From: an uncultured Erysipelotrichaceae bacterium
GTDB lineage: Bacteria > Bacillota_I > Bacilli_A > Erysipelotrichales > Erysipelotrichaceae
DNA length: 33,205 nt
NCBI GenBank assembly: GCA_934699415.1
Contig: CAKUWO010000013.1
Span: 1-33,205, forward strand
Reading direction: 5' to 3'
Shown here: piece by piece, positions 6,265-15,186 of the stretch
How positions within the stretch are numbered: the stretch's first letter is position 1
How the letters are laid out: each line of letters starts with the position of its first letter
The notes under the pieces: generated by a model
The model's input: the letters and a program-made list of their open reading frames with translations, nothing else
What the model was told of the DNA's origin: nothing
Database searches by the model: none
Position numbers and translations under genes: made by a program

Positions 6265-8448
6265 ATGTCAAAACAGGTATTCAGTACCGATTTCTGCGGT
6301 CGTACTATCACTATCGAGACCGGTGAAATCGCTAAACAAGCAGGAGGATCAGTCATTGTAAGATATGGCGATACTGTTGTTTTATCAACAGCTACTGCAG
6401 CATCTACTGTAAAGGAAGGACAAGATTTCTTCCCGTTAACAGTTCGTTATGAAGAAAAATTATATGCCGTAGGTAAAATCCCTGGAGGATTTTTAAGACG
6501 CGAAGGAAGACCAAGTGAACACGCAACATTAAGTGCTCGTATGATTGATCGTCCTATTCGTCCATTATTCCCAGAGGGATTCTTAAATGAAGTACAAGTT
6601 GTAAATACTATTCTTTCAGTAGATCCTAACTGTTCTGCTGAAATGGCAGCTATGCTTGGTTCTTCTTTGGCTTTAGGAATTTCTGATATTCCATTTGCAG
6701 GACCGGTGGCAGGAGTTATTGTTGGCTACTTAAATGGTGAATATATCATTAATCCTAATGTTGAAGATCTTGAAAAATCAGAAATTCATTTAACTGTTGC
6801 CGGTACTAAAGATGCTATCAACATGGTTGAAGCTAGTGCTCATGAAGTAAGTGAAGAAGTTATGCTTAATGGTTTAATGTTTGGCCATGAAAACATTAAG
6901 AAACTTTGCGCTTTTGAAGAAGAAGTAATTAAAGTTTGTGGTAAAGAGAAGATGGAAGTATCTCTTTACAGCATTGATGAAAGAGTTAAAGAATATGTTG
7001 ATACTAATGGTGCAGCTCGTTTAAAAGAAGCGGTATCAATTAAAGAAAAGCTTGAGCGTTATGGCAAGATTGATGAAATCACAGCTGAAATGGAAGCTCA
7101 TTTTGAAGACTTAGAAGGACTTACAGATAAAGAAAAAGCTATCTTAAAAGGACAAGCTAAAGAATATTCAACATCTGTTGTTGCCGAAGAAGTAAGAAGA
7201 TTAATTTCAGTTGAAAAGATTCGTCCAGATGGTCGTGCAGTTGATGAAATTCGTCCACTAAATTCACAAGTTGATTTATTACCACGTGTTCATGGTTCTG
7301 CTTTATTTACTCGTGGTGAAACACAAGTTTTATCAGTTACTACTTTAGGAGCATTAGGTGATAACCAGATTATTGATGATTTAACAGAAGTTGAAGAAAA
7401 ACGCTTTATGCATCAATATAACTTCCCGCCATTCTGTGTAGGTGAGGTAGGAAGAATCGGAGCTCCAGGTAGAAGAGAAATTGGACATGGTGCACTTGGT
7501 GAAAAAGCATTATCACAAGTTTTACCTGATGAAGATGAATTCCCATATTCTATTCGCACGGTAGCTGAAGTTCTTGAATCTAATGGCTCATCATCACAAG
7601 CTTCTATTTGTGCTGGTACAATGTCATTAATGGCTGCTGGTGTTCCTATTAAAGCCCCAGTAGCAGGTGTTGCAATGGGATTAATTACTTATGGTGATCA
7701 CTATACTATTCTTACTGATATTCAAGGTATGGAAGATCATTATGGTGATATGGACTTTAAGGTTGCAGGTACAAAAGATGGTATTACTGCATTACAGATG
7801 GATATTAAGATTGACGGCATTTCACGTAATATCTTAGAAGAAGCTTTAGCTCAAGCTCATAAAGGACGCCTTGAAATTTTAGAAAATATGATGGGTGCTA
7901 TTTCATCTCCTCGTGATGATGTATCTGAATTTGCACCTAAGATGGATGTAATAAATGTACCTACAGATAAGATCCGTGAAGTTATTGGTACTGGTGGTAA
8001 GATGATTAATTCAATTATTGAAGAATGTGATCAAGTTAAGATTGATATTAACGATGATGGACGTTGTGTCATTTACCATACAAATCGTGAGATGATCAAT
8101 AAAGCTAAAGCAATGATTGAAAACATTATTCGTGAAGCTAAAGTTGGTGAAATCTACGATGCGAAAGTTGTTCGTATTGAGAAATTTGGCGCTTTTGTGG
8201 AATTATTCAAAGGAACTGATGCTTTATTACATGTTTCTAAGATTAAACATGAAAGAGTAGAAAAGGTTGAAGATGCTTTAAAACTTGGCGATGTTGTTAA
8301 GGTTGTTGTAACTGAAATTGATGATAAGGGAAGAATAAATGTATCTGCTAAAGATCTTTTACCTAAACCTGAAAAAGAAGAAAAAACAGCGGTAAAAAGT
8401 GAAGAGAAGAAGAATGGCGAAAAAAGATTCTTCTCTTGTAAGAAGTAA
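6265..8448 (+). CDS. pnp: Polynucleotide phosphorylase (PNPase)
   Basis: A 727-residue trimeric 3'-5' exoribonuclease that degrades RNA with phosphate to give nucleoside diphosphates. The first RNase PH domain (about 13-145; EGRPSEHATLSARMIDRPIRPLFP) is followed by the helical PNPase domain and a second, catalytic RNase PH domain from about 318 (KIRPDGRAVDEIRPL; DIQGMEDHYGDMDFKVAGT holds the conserved aspartates). A KH domain with GTGG at 575-578 and an S1 domain (about 626-694; DAKVVRIEKFGAFVELF) complete the chain. The Lys/Glu-rich tail beyond S1 is typical. It is the first gene of a seven-gene operon that also carries tRNA modification, repair and replication genes. All key domains are intact. 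Confidence 0.98.
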   Translation: MSKQVFSTDFCGRTITIETGEIAKQAGGSVIVRYGDTVVLSTATAASTVKEGQDFFPLTVRYEEKLYAVGKIPGGFLRREGRPSEHATLSARMIDRPIRPLFPEGFLNEVQVVNTILSVDPNCSAEMAAMLGSSLALGISDIPFAGPVAGVIVGYLNGEYIINPNVEDLEKSEIHLTVAGTKDAINMVEASAHEVSEEVMLNGLMFGHENIKKLCAFEEEVIKVCGKEKMEVSLYSIDERVKEYVDTNGAARLKEAVSIKEKLERYGKIDEITAEMEAHFEDLEGLTDKEKAILKGQAKEYSTSVVAEEVRRLISVEKIRPDGRAVDEIRPLNSQVDLLPRVHGSALFTRGETQVLSVTTLGALGDNQIIDDLTEVEEKRFMHQYNFPPFCVGEVGRIGAPGRREIGHGALGEKALSQVLPDEDEFPYSIRTVAEVLESNGSSSQASICAGTMSLMAAGVPIKAPVAGVAMGLITYGDHYTILTDIQGMEDHYGDMDFKVAGTKDGITALQMDIKIDGISRNILEEALAQAHKGRLEILENMMGAISSPRDDVSEFAPKMDVINVPTDKIREVIGTGGKMINSIIEECDQVKIDINDDGRCVIYHTNREMINKAKAMIENIIREAKVGEIYDAKVVRIEKFGAFVELFKGTDALLHVSKIKHERVEKVEDALKLGDVVKVVVTEIDDKGRINVSAKDLLPKPEKEEKTAVKSEEKKNGEKRFFSCKK

Positions 8449-8451
8449 TTT

Positions 8452-9075
8452 ATGCGAATGCGTAAAAAGAAATGGGTAACACCATTTCTTGATAGTGAAG
8501 CACATTATCTTTTAAGAGAGCCTTTAAAAGAAAATGATGTTATAAACTACAACAAGATTTATTTAGAAGTTGGTATGGGGATGGGGGATTTTATTACTGA
8601 ATCAGCATCCCTTCATCCTGACTATCTTTATATTGGCTTTGAAAAGGATGAGACTTGTGTTGCTCGTGCTATTAAAAAAGCTATTGAAATGGAACTTAGC
8701 AACTTACTTATCATTAAAGAAGATGCAAGTAATCTTAGCTCTTGGTTTGAAGTGAAGGTTGATGGAATTTATTTACAGTTCTCGGATCCTTGGCCTAAAA
8801 AAGGTCATGCGAAAAGAAGACTTACTTCTTCTTCTTTCTTAAATGAATATGATAAAGTGCTAAAAGATGGTGCTCAAATCATCTTTAAAACTGATAACGA
8901 AGGATTATTTGAATACTCTTTAGTATCTTTTGATAATTCTAATTTTAGACTTGAAGAAGTATCTTTAGATCGTCATAAAACAATTAATGATGATATCTTA
9001 ACGGGATATGAAAGACGTTTTATGGGTGAGGGTAAAAGAATATTCTATGCTCGTTATAAGAAAGGTAATGCTTAA
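8452..9075 (+). CDS. trmB: tRNA (guanine-46-N7)-methyltransferase
   Basis: A 207-residue class I methyltransferase that uses S-adenosylmethionine to form m7G46 in the tRNA variable loop. The start MRMRKKKWVTPF is the family's usual N-terminus. The SAM-binding stretch is YLEVGMGMGDF near residue 40, and the family signature DPWPKKGHAKRRL starts at Asp112. ILTGYERRF near the C-terminus is also conserved in TrmB. The gene starts three bases after the pnp stop. I see no strong ribosome binding site of its own, so it probably relies on translational coupling. It shares TAATG with the following lipoprotein gene. Confidence 0.95.
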   Translation: MRMRKKKWVTPFLDSEAHYLLREPLKENDVINYNKIYLEVGMGMGDFITESASLHPDYLYIGFEKDETCVARAIKKAIEMELSNLLIIKEDASNLSSWFEVKVDGIYLQFSDPWPKKGHAKRRLTSSSFLNEYDKVLKDGAQIIFKTDNEGLFEYSLVSFDNSNFRLEEVSLDRHKTINDDILTGYERRFMGEGKRIFYARYKKGNA

Positions 9076-10112
9076 TGAAGAAGTTTTTTAAATGCTTACT
9101 ATTATTGCTTTTATCTCTAAACTTATTCTCTTGCACAACTGTTAAACGTTATATTACTTATACAGTATATCCAATTGGTTATTTATTAGACCGTATTGGA
9201 CAGGGTAAGGTAGAGACCATTACATTACAATCAAATGAAATGATTCAAACTGCTACAATTGTTGATAATTATCAAGAGATTCTTGATGATACATCATACT
9301 TCTTTCATATTGGTGATTTAGAACCTTATTTAGATCTTTATAAAGAAGAAGTGGAAGCAAGCGAGGCTAATATTGTTGATTTATCAGTTTTAAATGCAAT
9401 ATATAAGTTTGGTCGTTATACTTTAGTTAATGTTGATGGCAAAGAGAGTTTTATCGAATCTCCTTACTATAATGGTGAAGTATTTAATACTATCGATACC
9501 ACAAAACAAGATTTATGTTTATGGTTAGATCCAATTGGCATGCTTTCAATGGCTAAAGATGTTTATTCAGTTCTTTCATCTAACTATGTTGAACAAGCTA
9601 GTTTCTTTAAAGAGAATTATGAAGAATTAGAATCTGAATTAATTTATCTTGATGTTTCTTATCAAAATTTAGCTAAGAAAACTAAGAAAGCTAATTTGTC
9701 ATTAAAATTTGTTACAATGTCAGCATCTTTTGGAAGTTGGCAAAAAGCTTATGGTTTCCAAGTATATCCTTTATGTTTATCTAAATACGGTGCTTTACCA
9801 TCGAATGAAGAATTAGCAATTATTAAACAACGTATTGTAGCAGATGGGGTTAAATATATTGTCTTTGAGCCAAATATGTCCGATGACATGGTTGAATTAT
9901 TTGAGCAAATTGAAAAAGAACTTAATCTTGAAAGAATCACTTTATCTAATCTTTCATCATTAACAGCAACTCAAATTGCTGAAAATAAAGACTATATGTC
10001 TATTATGTATGAGAACTTAAATGTTTTAGAAGGTGTTGCTTCCGCTATGCTTAATGAAGCTAATAGTGGAGAAGTTACTACTCCTGAAACAAATAGTGAA
10101 ACAACCGAATAA
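9075..10112 (+). CDS. TroA/ZnuA-fold lipoprotein with missing metal ligands
   Basis: A 345-residue lipoprotein: a hydrophobic signal peptide and LFSC put the lipidated cysteine at 20. The body follows the metal-ABC substrate-binding pattern (TYTVYPIGYLLDRIGQGKV; FFHIGDLEPYLDLY; DLCLWLDPIGMLSMAKDVY; SASFGSWQKAYGFQ; GVKYIVFEPNMSDDM). The positions that normally carry metal-binding histidines look replaced: the usual EPHxYxP segment reads QSNEMIQTA, DPHxWLDP reads DLCLWLDP, and the His before AFG is a Met-Ser. The conserved acidic residue in FEPNMS remains. No permease or ATPase for metal uptake is adjacent. It may bind something else, use other ligands, or be a structural or regulatory relative. 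The C-terminus ends in a Thr/Glu-rich tail. Confidence 0.75.
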   Translation: MKKFFKCLLLLLLSLNLFSCTTVKRYITYTVYPIGYLLDRIGQGKVETITLQSNEMIQTATIVDNYQEILDDTSYFFHIGDLEPYLDLYKEEVEASEANIVDLSVLNAIYKFGRYTLVNVDGKESFIESPYYNGEVFNTIDTTKQDLCLWLDPIGMLSMAKDVYSVLSSNYVEQASFFKENYEELESELIYLDVSYQNLAKKTKKANLSLKFVTMSASFGSWQKAYGFQVYPLCLSKYGALPSNEELAIIKQRIVADGVKYIVFEPNMSDDMVELFEQIEKELNLERITLSNLSSLTATQIAENKDYMSIMYENLNVLEGVASAMLNEANSGEVTTPETNSETTE

Positions 10113-10125
10113 AGGAGGCAGTCAT

Positions 10126-12699
10126 ATGAAATTATTACTTATTGACGGCAACTCGATGTTGTTTCGAGGCTTTTATGCAACATGTTATGGCAATATATTA
10201 AAGACTAGTGACGGCATTTATACAAATGCCGTTTTCGCTTTTAGTAATATGATTTTTAAAGCGATCGATAAACTAGAGCCAACACATTGTGCTGTTGCTT
10301 TTGATAAAGGTAAACATACTTTCCGTCATGAATTAGCTGATGATTATAAAGCTGGAAGAGCTAAAACACCAGATGAACTTGTAGGACAATTTTCTCTTGT
10401 TAGAGAATTCTTATCTTCAGCATCTATTCCATATTTTGAATATGATGATATTGAAGGCGATGATATCATCGGCTCTTTAAGTAAAATGTATCCAGGGGTT
10501 GAGACCGTTATTTTAACTTCTGATAAAGACTTATTACAATTGATTGATGATTCAACAACGGTATATCTAATGACTAAAGGCATTAGTGAAATGAGTGAAA
10601 TGAATGAGAAGTCATTACTAGAAGTTTTTGGGGTAGAGCCTCTACAAATCATTGAACTTAAAGCTTTAATGGGCGATAGCTCTGATAATATCAAAGGTGT
10701 TAAAGGTATAGGACAGAAAACAGCGGTTAAATTACTTAACGAATATCATGATTGCGATGGTATTTATAAGCATATTGATGAAGTAAAAGGTAAATTAAAA
10801 GAGAATCTTATCAATGATAAAGATTCATGTTACTTAAGTAAACAATTAGCAACTATTAAAACCGATGTAAAAATACCAGTAGCGATTGATGATATGGCAC
10901 TGAAGATTAATGAAAATAATTTAAATGCTTTCTATGATCATTATGAGATGATTAGTCTTAAAAGAAATAATCATATTAGACAAGAAAGCTTTAAAGAAGT
11001 TAGAGAAGTTAATCAATTATCATCTCATTTCTTTAACGGTAATCCTTTTATTTATTTTGATTGTGATGGTTTTTCATATTACAAGCCTAAATTATATGGT
11101 TTATGTATTGCTGATGATTTAGGATGTGAATATATTAGTTTTGATAATCTTTTAAAAGATGAAGAGGCCCTAGCTTTTTTAGCTTCATCTAAAGAAAAGA
11201 CTCTCTATGACTATAAAGCTGCTTTACATTTAGCAGAATATAATCATTTTGTGGTAAAAGACTTTCAAGATTTGATGTTGATGGCTTTTTTAACTAATAA
11301 CTATTTAATTAATCTTGATGAAGCTTTTAAATATTATGGATTAAAACCTATTATGCCAATAAGTGATATTTATGGTAATGGTAAAAAAGATATTGTTCCA
11401 GATCATAATTTACAATTAGAAAGAGCTTCTAAATTAACACAACAAGCTTTCATTATTAAAGATAAATTATTAAAAGAAATGAAAGAAAAAGATGTTTATA
11501 GGCTTTATAAAGAAGTAGAATTGCCATTAAGTGAAGTGTTATATGCAATGGAAAAAGAAGGTATTAGTTGCGATATTAATATTTTAAGTAATATTGCTTA
11601 TGAAACTAAAGAAAAGATGGATGATGCAGCAAAAGAGATATATAGCTATGCTAATGCGCCATTCAATCTTAATTCGCCAAAACAATTAGCTTCCTTTTTA
11701 TATGATGAATTAGATCTTCCTACGGATAAGAAACGTTCAACATCAGCTGAAATATTAGAAAACTTAGTTAATATTCATCCGGTTGTTGAAACTATTTTAG
11801 AATATCGTAAACAAAGTAAATTATATTCAACTTATGCTGAAGGTTTACAAAAATATATCAGTGAAGATGGTAAGATTCATACTATTTTCTCTCAAACTAA
11901 TACCCAAACAGGCCGTTTATCATCATCAGAGCCTAACTTACAAAATATATCGGTAAGAGATGAAGATGGTAGAGCAATACGTAAAGCTTTTAACGCTCAA
12001 GATGGACATGTCTTTATGGATTCAGATTATTCACAAGTTGAATTAAGAGTATTAGCTTCAATGGCCCATGAAGAAAAGATGATTGAAGCATTCAATAATC
12101 ATGTTGATATTCATACTTCAACTGCTGCGCATATCTTCCATAAAACAAGCGAAGAAGTTACTTCTTTAGATCGTCGTAAAGCTAAAGCGGTTAACTTTGG
12201 TGTTGTTTATGGTATTTCAGACTTTGGCTTAGCTAAACAGATTGGCGTTAGTCGAAAAGAAGCCAAAGAATTTATTGATAATTATTATCAAACTTATCCT
12301 AATATTGCTTCATTTATGGAAAAACAAATCGCTTTTTGTGAGGAACATGGTTATGTTTTGACATTGATGAACCGTCGGCGCTATATTCATGAAATTAAAG
12401 ATCATAACTATATGACTCGTGAATTTGGCAAAAGAGCAGCTATGAATGCACCAGTGCAGGGTACAGCTGCCGATATTATGAAAGTGGCAATGGTTAATTG
12501 TTACAAATTAATTAAAGAAAAGAATTTAAAGAGTAAGATGTTATTACAAATTCATGATGAGCTTTTATTTGAAGTTCCTAATGATGAAATTGAAATTATG
12601 AAAGAAGTAATTAAAGAAGGCATGGGTAAAGCTTTTAAATTAGATGTTGAACTTGAAAGTTCTTTAGGCCTTTCTTCTTCTTGGTATGAGGCGAAATAA
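10126..12699 (+). CDS. polA: DNA polymerase I
   Basis: An 857-residue PolA for Okazaki-fragment processing and repair synthesis. The start is ATG 10126 (MKLLLIDGNSM), six bases after AAAGGAGG; an open frame reaches further upstream but is not the real start. The N-terminal 5'-nuclease domain shows YDDIEGDDIIG, TSDKDLLQL and GDSSDNIKGVKGIGQKTA. The middle 3'-5' exonuclease-like domain keeps FDCD but seems to lack the later acidic residues, so proofreading is probably absent, as in Bacillus and Thermus PolA. The polymerase domain has motif A Asp634 (DYSQVELR), motif B Arg683, Lys687 and Tyr695, and motif C His810-Asp811-Glu812. The offset to Klenow numbering is a constant 71 residues. It is followed by mutM with overlapping TAATG. 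Confidence 0.97.
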   Translation: MKLLLIDGNSMLFRGFYATCYGNILKTSDGIYTNAVFAFSNMIFKAIDKLEPTHCAVAFDKGKHTFRHELADDYKAGRAKTPDELVGQFSLVREFLSSASIPYFEYDDIEGDDIIGSLSKMYPGVETVILTSDKDLLQLIDDSTTVYLMTKGISEMSEMNEKSLLEVFGVEPLQIIELKALMGDSSDNIKGVKGIGQKTAVKLLNEYHDCDGIYKHIDEVKGKLKENLINDKDSCYLSKQLATIKTDVKIPVAIDDMALKINENNLNAFYDHYEMISLKRNNHIRQESFKEVREVNQLSSHFFNGNPFIYFDCDGFSYYKPKLYGLCIADDLGCEYISFDNLLKDEEALAFLASSKEKTLYDYKAALHLAEYNHFVVKDFQDLMLMAFLTNNYLINLDEAFKYYGLKPIMPISDIYGNGKKDIVPDHNLQLERASKLTQQAFIIKDKLLKEMKEKDVYRLYKEVELPLSEVLYAMEKEGISCDINILSNIAYETKEKMDDAAKEIYSYANAPFNLNSPKQLASFLYDELDLPTDKKRSTSAEILENLVNIHPVVETILEYRKQSKLYSTYAEGLQKYISEDGKIHTIFSQTNTQTGRLSSSEPNLQNISVRDEDGRAIRKAFNAQDGHVFMDSDYSQVELRVLASMAHEEKMIEAFNNHVDIHTSTAAHIFHKTSEEVTSLDRRKAKAVNFGVVYGISDFGLAKQIGVSRKEAKEFIDNYYQTYPNIASFMEKQIAFCEEHGYVLTLMNRRRYIHEIKDHNYMTREFGKRAAMNAPVQGTAADIMKVAMVNCYKLIKEKNLKSKMLLQIHDELLFEVPNDEIEIMKEVIKEGMGKAFKLDVELESSLGLSSSWYEAK

Positions 12700-14081
12700 T
12701 GCCAGAACTACCAGAAGTTGAAACGGTTTTAAGAACCTTAGAATATCAAATTAAAAGGGCTAGAATAAAAGATATTATTGTTTTATATCCTAATTTAATT
12801 GATGGCGACGTCAATACTTTTATTAATACTTTAAAAGGACAAAGATTTAACAAATTTTTAAGACGTGGCAAATATTTATTATTTGAAATGGATAATATTC
12901 TTTTAGTTTCACATCTTAGAATGGAAGGCAAATATTATATTTATCCAAGTGCTACTACTCCTTTAAAACACAGTCATATAATTTTTAAATTAGATGATGG
13001 AAGAGAAATTCATTATAACGATACTCGCAAGTTTGGACGTTTTAAATTATTGCCACTTAAAGATAGTTATAAAGAGTTTTTAAATTTAGGGGTAGAACCA
13101 TTAAGCGATGACCTTAATGCCGCTTATTTATACCCTTTATTACATCATAAACATAAAGCTATTAAAGCATTGCTTCTAGATCAATCCTTGATTGCTGGAA
13201 TTGGCAATATTTATGCTGATGAAATCTTGTTTGATGCTTCAATTAATCCTTTAAATGATAGTAGTTATTTAAGCTATGATGATGTTAATAGAATTGTTGA
13301 AGCTAGTAAAAAGATTTTAAATGAAGCAATTAAGGCTGGCGGTACTACTATTAGAAGCTATACATCATCACTTGGCGTTACCGGTTTATTTCAAATGTCT
13401 TTACATGCTTATGGCAAAAAAGATAAGAAATGTGAAAGATGTGGTAGTCAAATCATAAAAACAGTTGTAGCAACAAGAGGTACTTATTATTGCCCTAATT
13501 GTCAAAAGATTAGAAGAAAAATCGCTATTACTGGAAGTATTGGAACTGGTAAAAGTGCTTTATCAAGAATTTTAAAAGATAAAGGTTATTATGTCTTTGA
13601 TGCTGATAAAGTAAATGCTGAATTATTAAATGATAAAGATGTTTTAATTAAAATTAAGAAGCTTTTTAATGATGCGTTTGATGGTGAAATATTAAATAAA
13701 AAGAAATTAAGTGTCATTATCTTTAAAGATTCTAAACGTAAAAAGGAATTGGAAGCTATTATGCATCCTTTAATTAAAGAAAAGATGTTAGAAATGATGA
13801 ATAAATATCCTTTATTCTTTGCTGAAATTCCTTTACTTTTTGAAACGGAATTTAAATATTATTTCTCAGATAATGTTGTGGTTAGTGCTAAAGAAGATAT
13901 AGTTATAAATCGTTTAAAAGAAAGAGGTATTGACAAAGATAAATATCAATTATGTTTAGCTAATCAAATGTCTCTTGATGATAAGATTAAGTTAGCTGAT
14001 TATGTGATTGAGAATAATGGCTCTTTAAATGATTTAGAAAAGAAAGCAGAAAGGTGGTTAAAAGATATTCATGTTGGGTAA
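12699..14081 (+). CDS. mutM-coaE: Fusion of formamidopyrimidine-DNA glycosylase (MutM) and dephospho-CoA kinase (CoaE)
   Basis: One 460-residue frame carries two complete enzymes. Residues 1-270 are MutM/Fpg, which removes 8-oxoguanine and nicks the abasic site. They show catalytic Pro2-Glu3 in MPELPEVETV, Lys58 in RRGKYLLF, the H2TH segment DQSLIAGIGNIYADEILFDA, and a zinc finger with Cys245, 248, 265 and 268. About five residues after the last cysteine, residue 274 onward is CoaE, which makes coenzyme A from dephospho-CoA and ATP. It has the P-loop GSIGTGKS (279-286), FDADKVNAELL and EIPLLFE. Normally these are neighbouring genes in Bacillota (polA-mutM-coaE-dnaB-dnaI); here the stop and restart are gone. 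No internal ATG or ribosome binding site precedes the CoaE part. Confidence 0.93.
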   Translation: MPELPEVETVLRTLEYQIKRARIKDIIVLYPNLIDGDVNTFINTLKGQRFNKFLRRGKYLLFEMDNILLVSHLRMEGKYYIYPSATTPLKHSHIIFKLDDGREIHYNDTRKFGRFKLLPLKDSYKEFLNLGVEPLSDDLNAAYLYPLLHHKHKAIKALLLDQSLIAGIGNIYADEILFDASINPLNDSSYLSYDDVNRIVEASKKILNEAIKAGGTTIRSYTSSLGVTGLFQMSLHAYGKKDKKCERCGSQIIKTVVATRGTYYCPNCQKIRRKIAITGSIGTGKSALSRILKDKGYYVFDADKVNAELLNDKDVLIKIKKLFNDAFDGEILNKKKLSVIIFKDSKRKKELEAIMHPLIKEKMLEMMNKYPLFFAEIPLLFETEFKYYFSDNVVVSAKEDIVINRLKERGIDKDKYQLCLANQMSLDDKIKLADYVIENNGSLNDLEKKAERWLKDIHVG

Positions 14082-15186
14082 TGATAAGTTAATTGTTTTA
14101 TCAAATAGTGATTTTTCTCCATCAGCGATGAAATCTTTATTAAATTGTTATCGGCCTTTAATTGGTAATGATGCTTTATTACTATATCTTTCTTTTATAA
14201 ATCTAAATGGTGAGAAAAGAGTAAACGAATACTTAGATCTTTTAGACTTAACTATTAATCATTTTGAAGAATGTTTAGTTAAACTTAATCAATATAATCT
14301 TGTAAGAACACTTAAAAAAACTAATTTATATGTCTTACAAGTATTAATGCCTTTAAGTATTGAACTATTCTTAAAACATGATATTTATTCACGAATCTTA
14401 CGTAAAGAATTAGGACAAGAGGCTTATTATCGCCGCAAAGAAGAGGCTTCAAATATTGATTTATCATCATTTGAAGATATTAGTGAACATCTTGATTTAG
14501 CTATTCTTAAGGATTGGAATCCTAAGATGGAAGAAGATATTCATACCGAAAATATTAATACTAATAGTTTTAATCATTTATTTGATATTAAGAAATTCTT
14601 ATCTGATACTGGTACTTATCTATTTCCATCAATTGCTCGTACAAAAGAAAATATCGAAGAAATTGCTACATTAGCTGATACATATGGTATAAGCCAAGAT
14701 AAAATGCGTATTTATTTAGCGGAATCTATAGATAATGATGATTTATCACTTAAGAAGTTAGCTGCTTTATGCCGTAATAGTGTTGATAATTATATAACTG
14801 TAAAAGATGGGGATTATTATGTACCTGTTACTTCTTTCCTTTATCATTTACAAGGTGATATTGAATTAACGCCATATGATAAGAAGATATTAGAGTCATT
14901 ATCGCATGATTATAACTTAAAAGCAGAAGTTATTAATGTCTTATTAGAATATAGCTTAAAATGCTGTAATAATCGTTTAGCTGGTAATTTTGTCTTTGCG
15001 GTTGCATCTAATTTCCATCGTAATGGTATTGATACAGTAGCTAAAGCTAAAGATGCCTTAACACCTGCTAAAGAAAATAAAGTAAATAAAAAAGTTACAG
15101 AAGTTTTACCTACCTATGATAGTTCTATTAATCCACAACTTGATGATGATGAAGTAAATGAATTCTTCAAAAGGAGAAAAGGATGA
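14071..15186 (+). CDS. dnaB: Replication initiation and membrane attachment protein DnaB (Bacillota type)
   Basis: A 371-residue relative of Bacillus subtilis DnaB, unrelated to the E. coli helicase. With DnaD and DnaI it loads the replicative helicase at oriC and at restarted forks. The N-terminal winged-helix part (SAMKSLLNCYRPLIGNDALLLYLSF) is typical. The C-terminal helical part (LTPYDKKILESLSHDYNLKAEVINVLLEYSL, about 275-310) is the DnaB/DnaD-type DNA-binding region, and the chain ends EVNEFFKRRKG. It is shorter than the roughly 470-residue B. subtilis protein. It starts 11 bases before the end of mutM-coaE and overlaps dnaI by four bases. Confidence 0.9.
   Translation: MLGNDKLIVLSNSDFSPSAMKSLLNCYRPLIGNDALLLYLSFINLNGEKRVNEYLDLLDLTINHFEECLVKLNQYNLVRTLKKTNLYVLQVLMPLSIELFLKHDIYSRILRKELGQEAYYRRKEEASNIDLSSFEDISEHLDLAILKDWNPKMEEDIHTENINTNSFNHLFDIKKFLSDTGTYLFPSIARTKENIEEIATLADTYGISQDKMRIYLAESIDNDDLSLKKLAALCRNSVDNYITVKDGDYYVPVTSFLYHLQGDIELTPYDKKILESLSHDYNLKAEVINVLLEYSLKCCNNRLAGNFVFAVASNFHRNGIDTVAKAKDALTPAKENKVNKKVTEVLPTYDSSINPQLDDDEVNEFFKRRKG

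Noticed and set aside
8570..8755. Short frame inside trmB
   Set aside because: Shifted frame within an intact, well-supported gene; no ribosome binding site and a low-complexity Leu/Lys-rich product.
10033..10125. Upstream extension of polA from an ATG inside the lipoprotein gene
   Set aside because: The extension is the shifted frame of the preceding gene; MKLLLIDGNSM at 10126 is the family start and has AAAGGAGG before it.
10344..10694. 116-codon minus-strand frame opposite polA
   Set aside because: Antisense shadow of conserved PolA coding sequence; Ser/Ile-rich product without any familiar motif.
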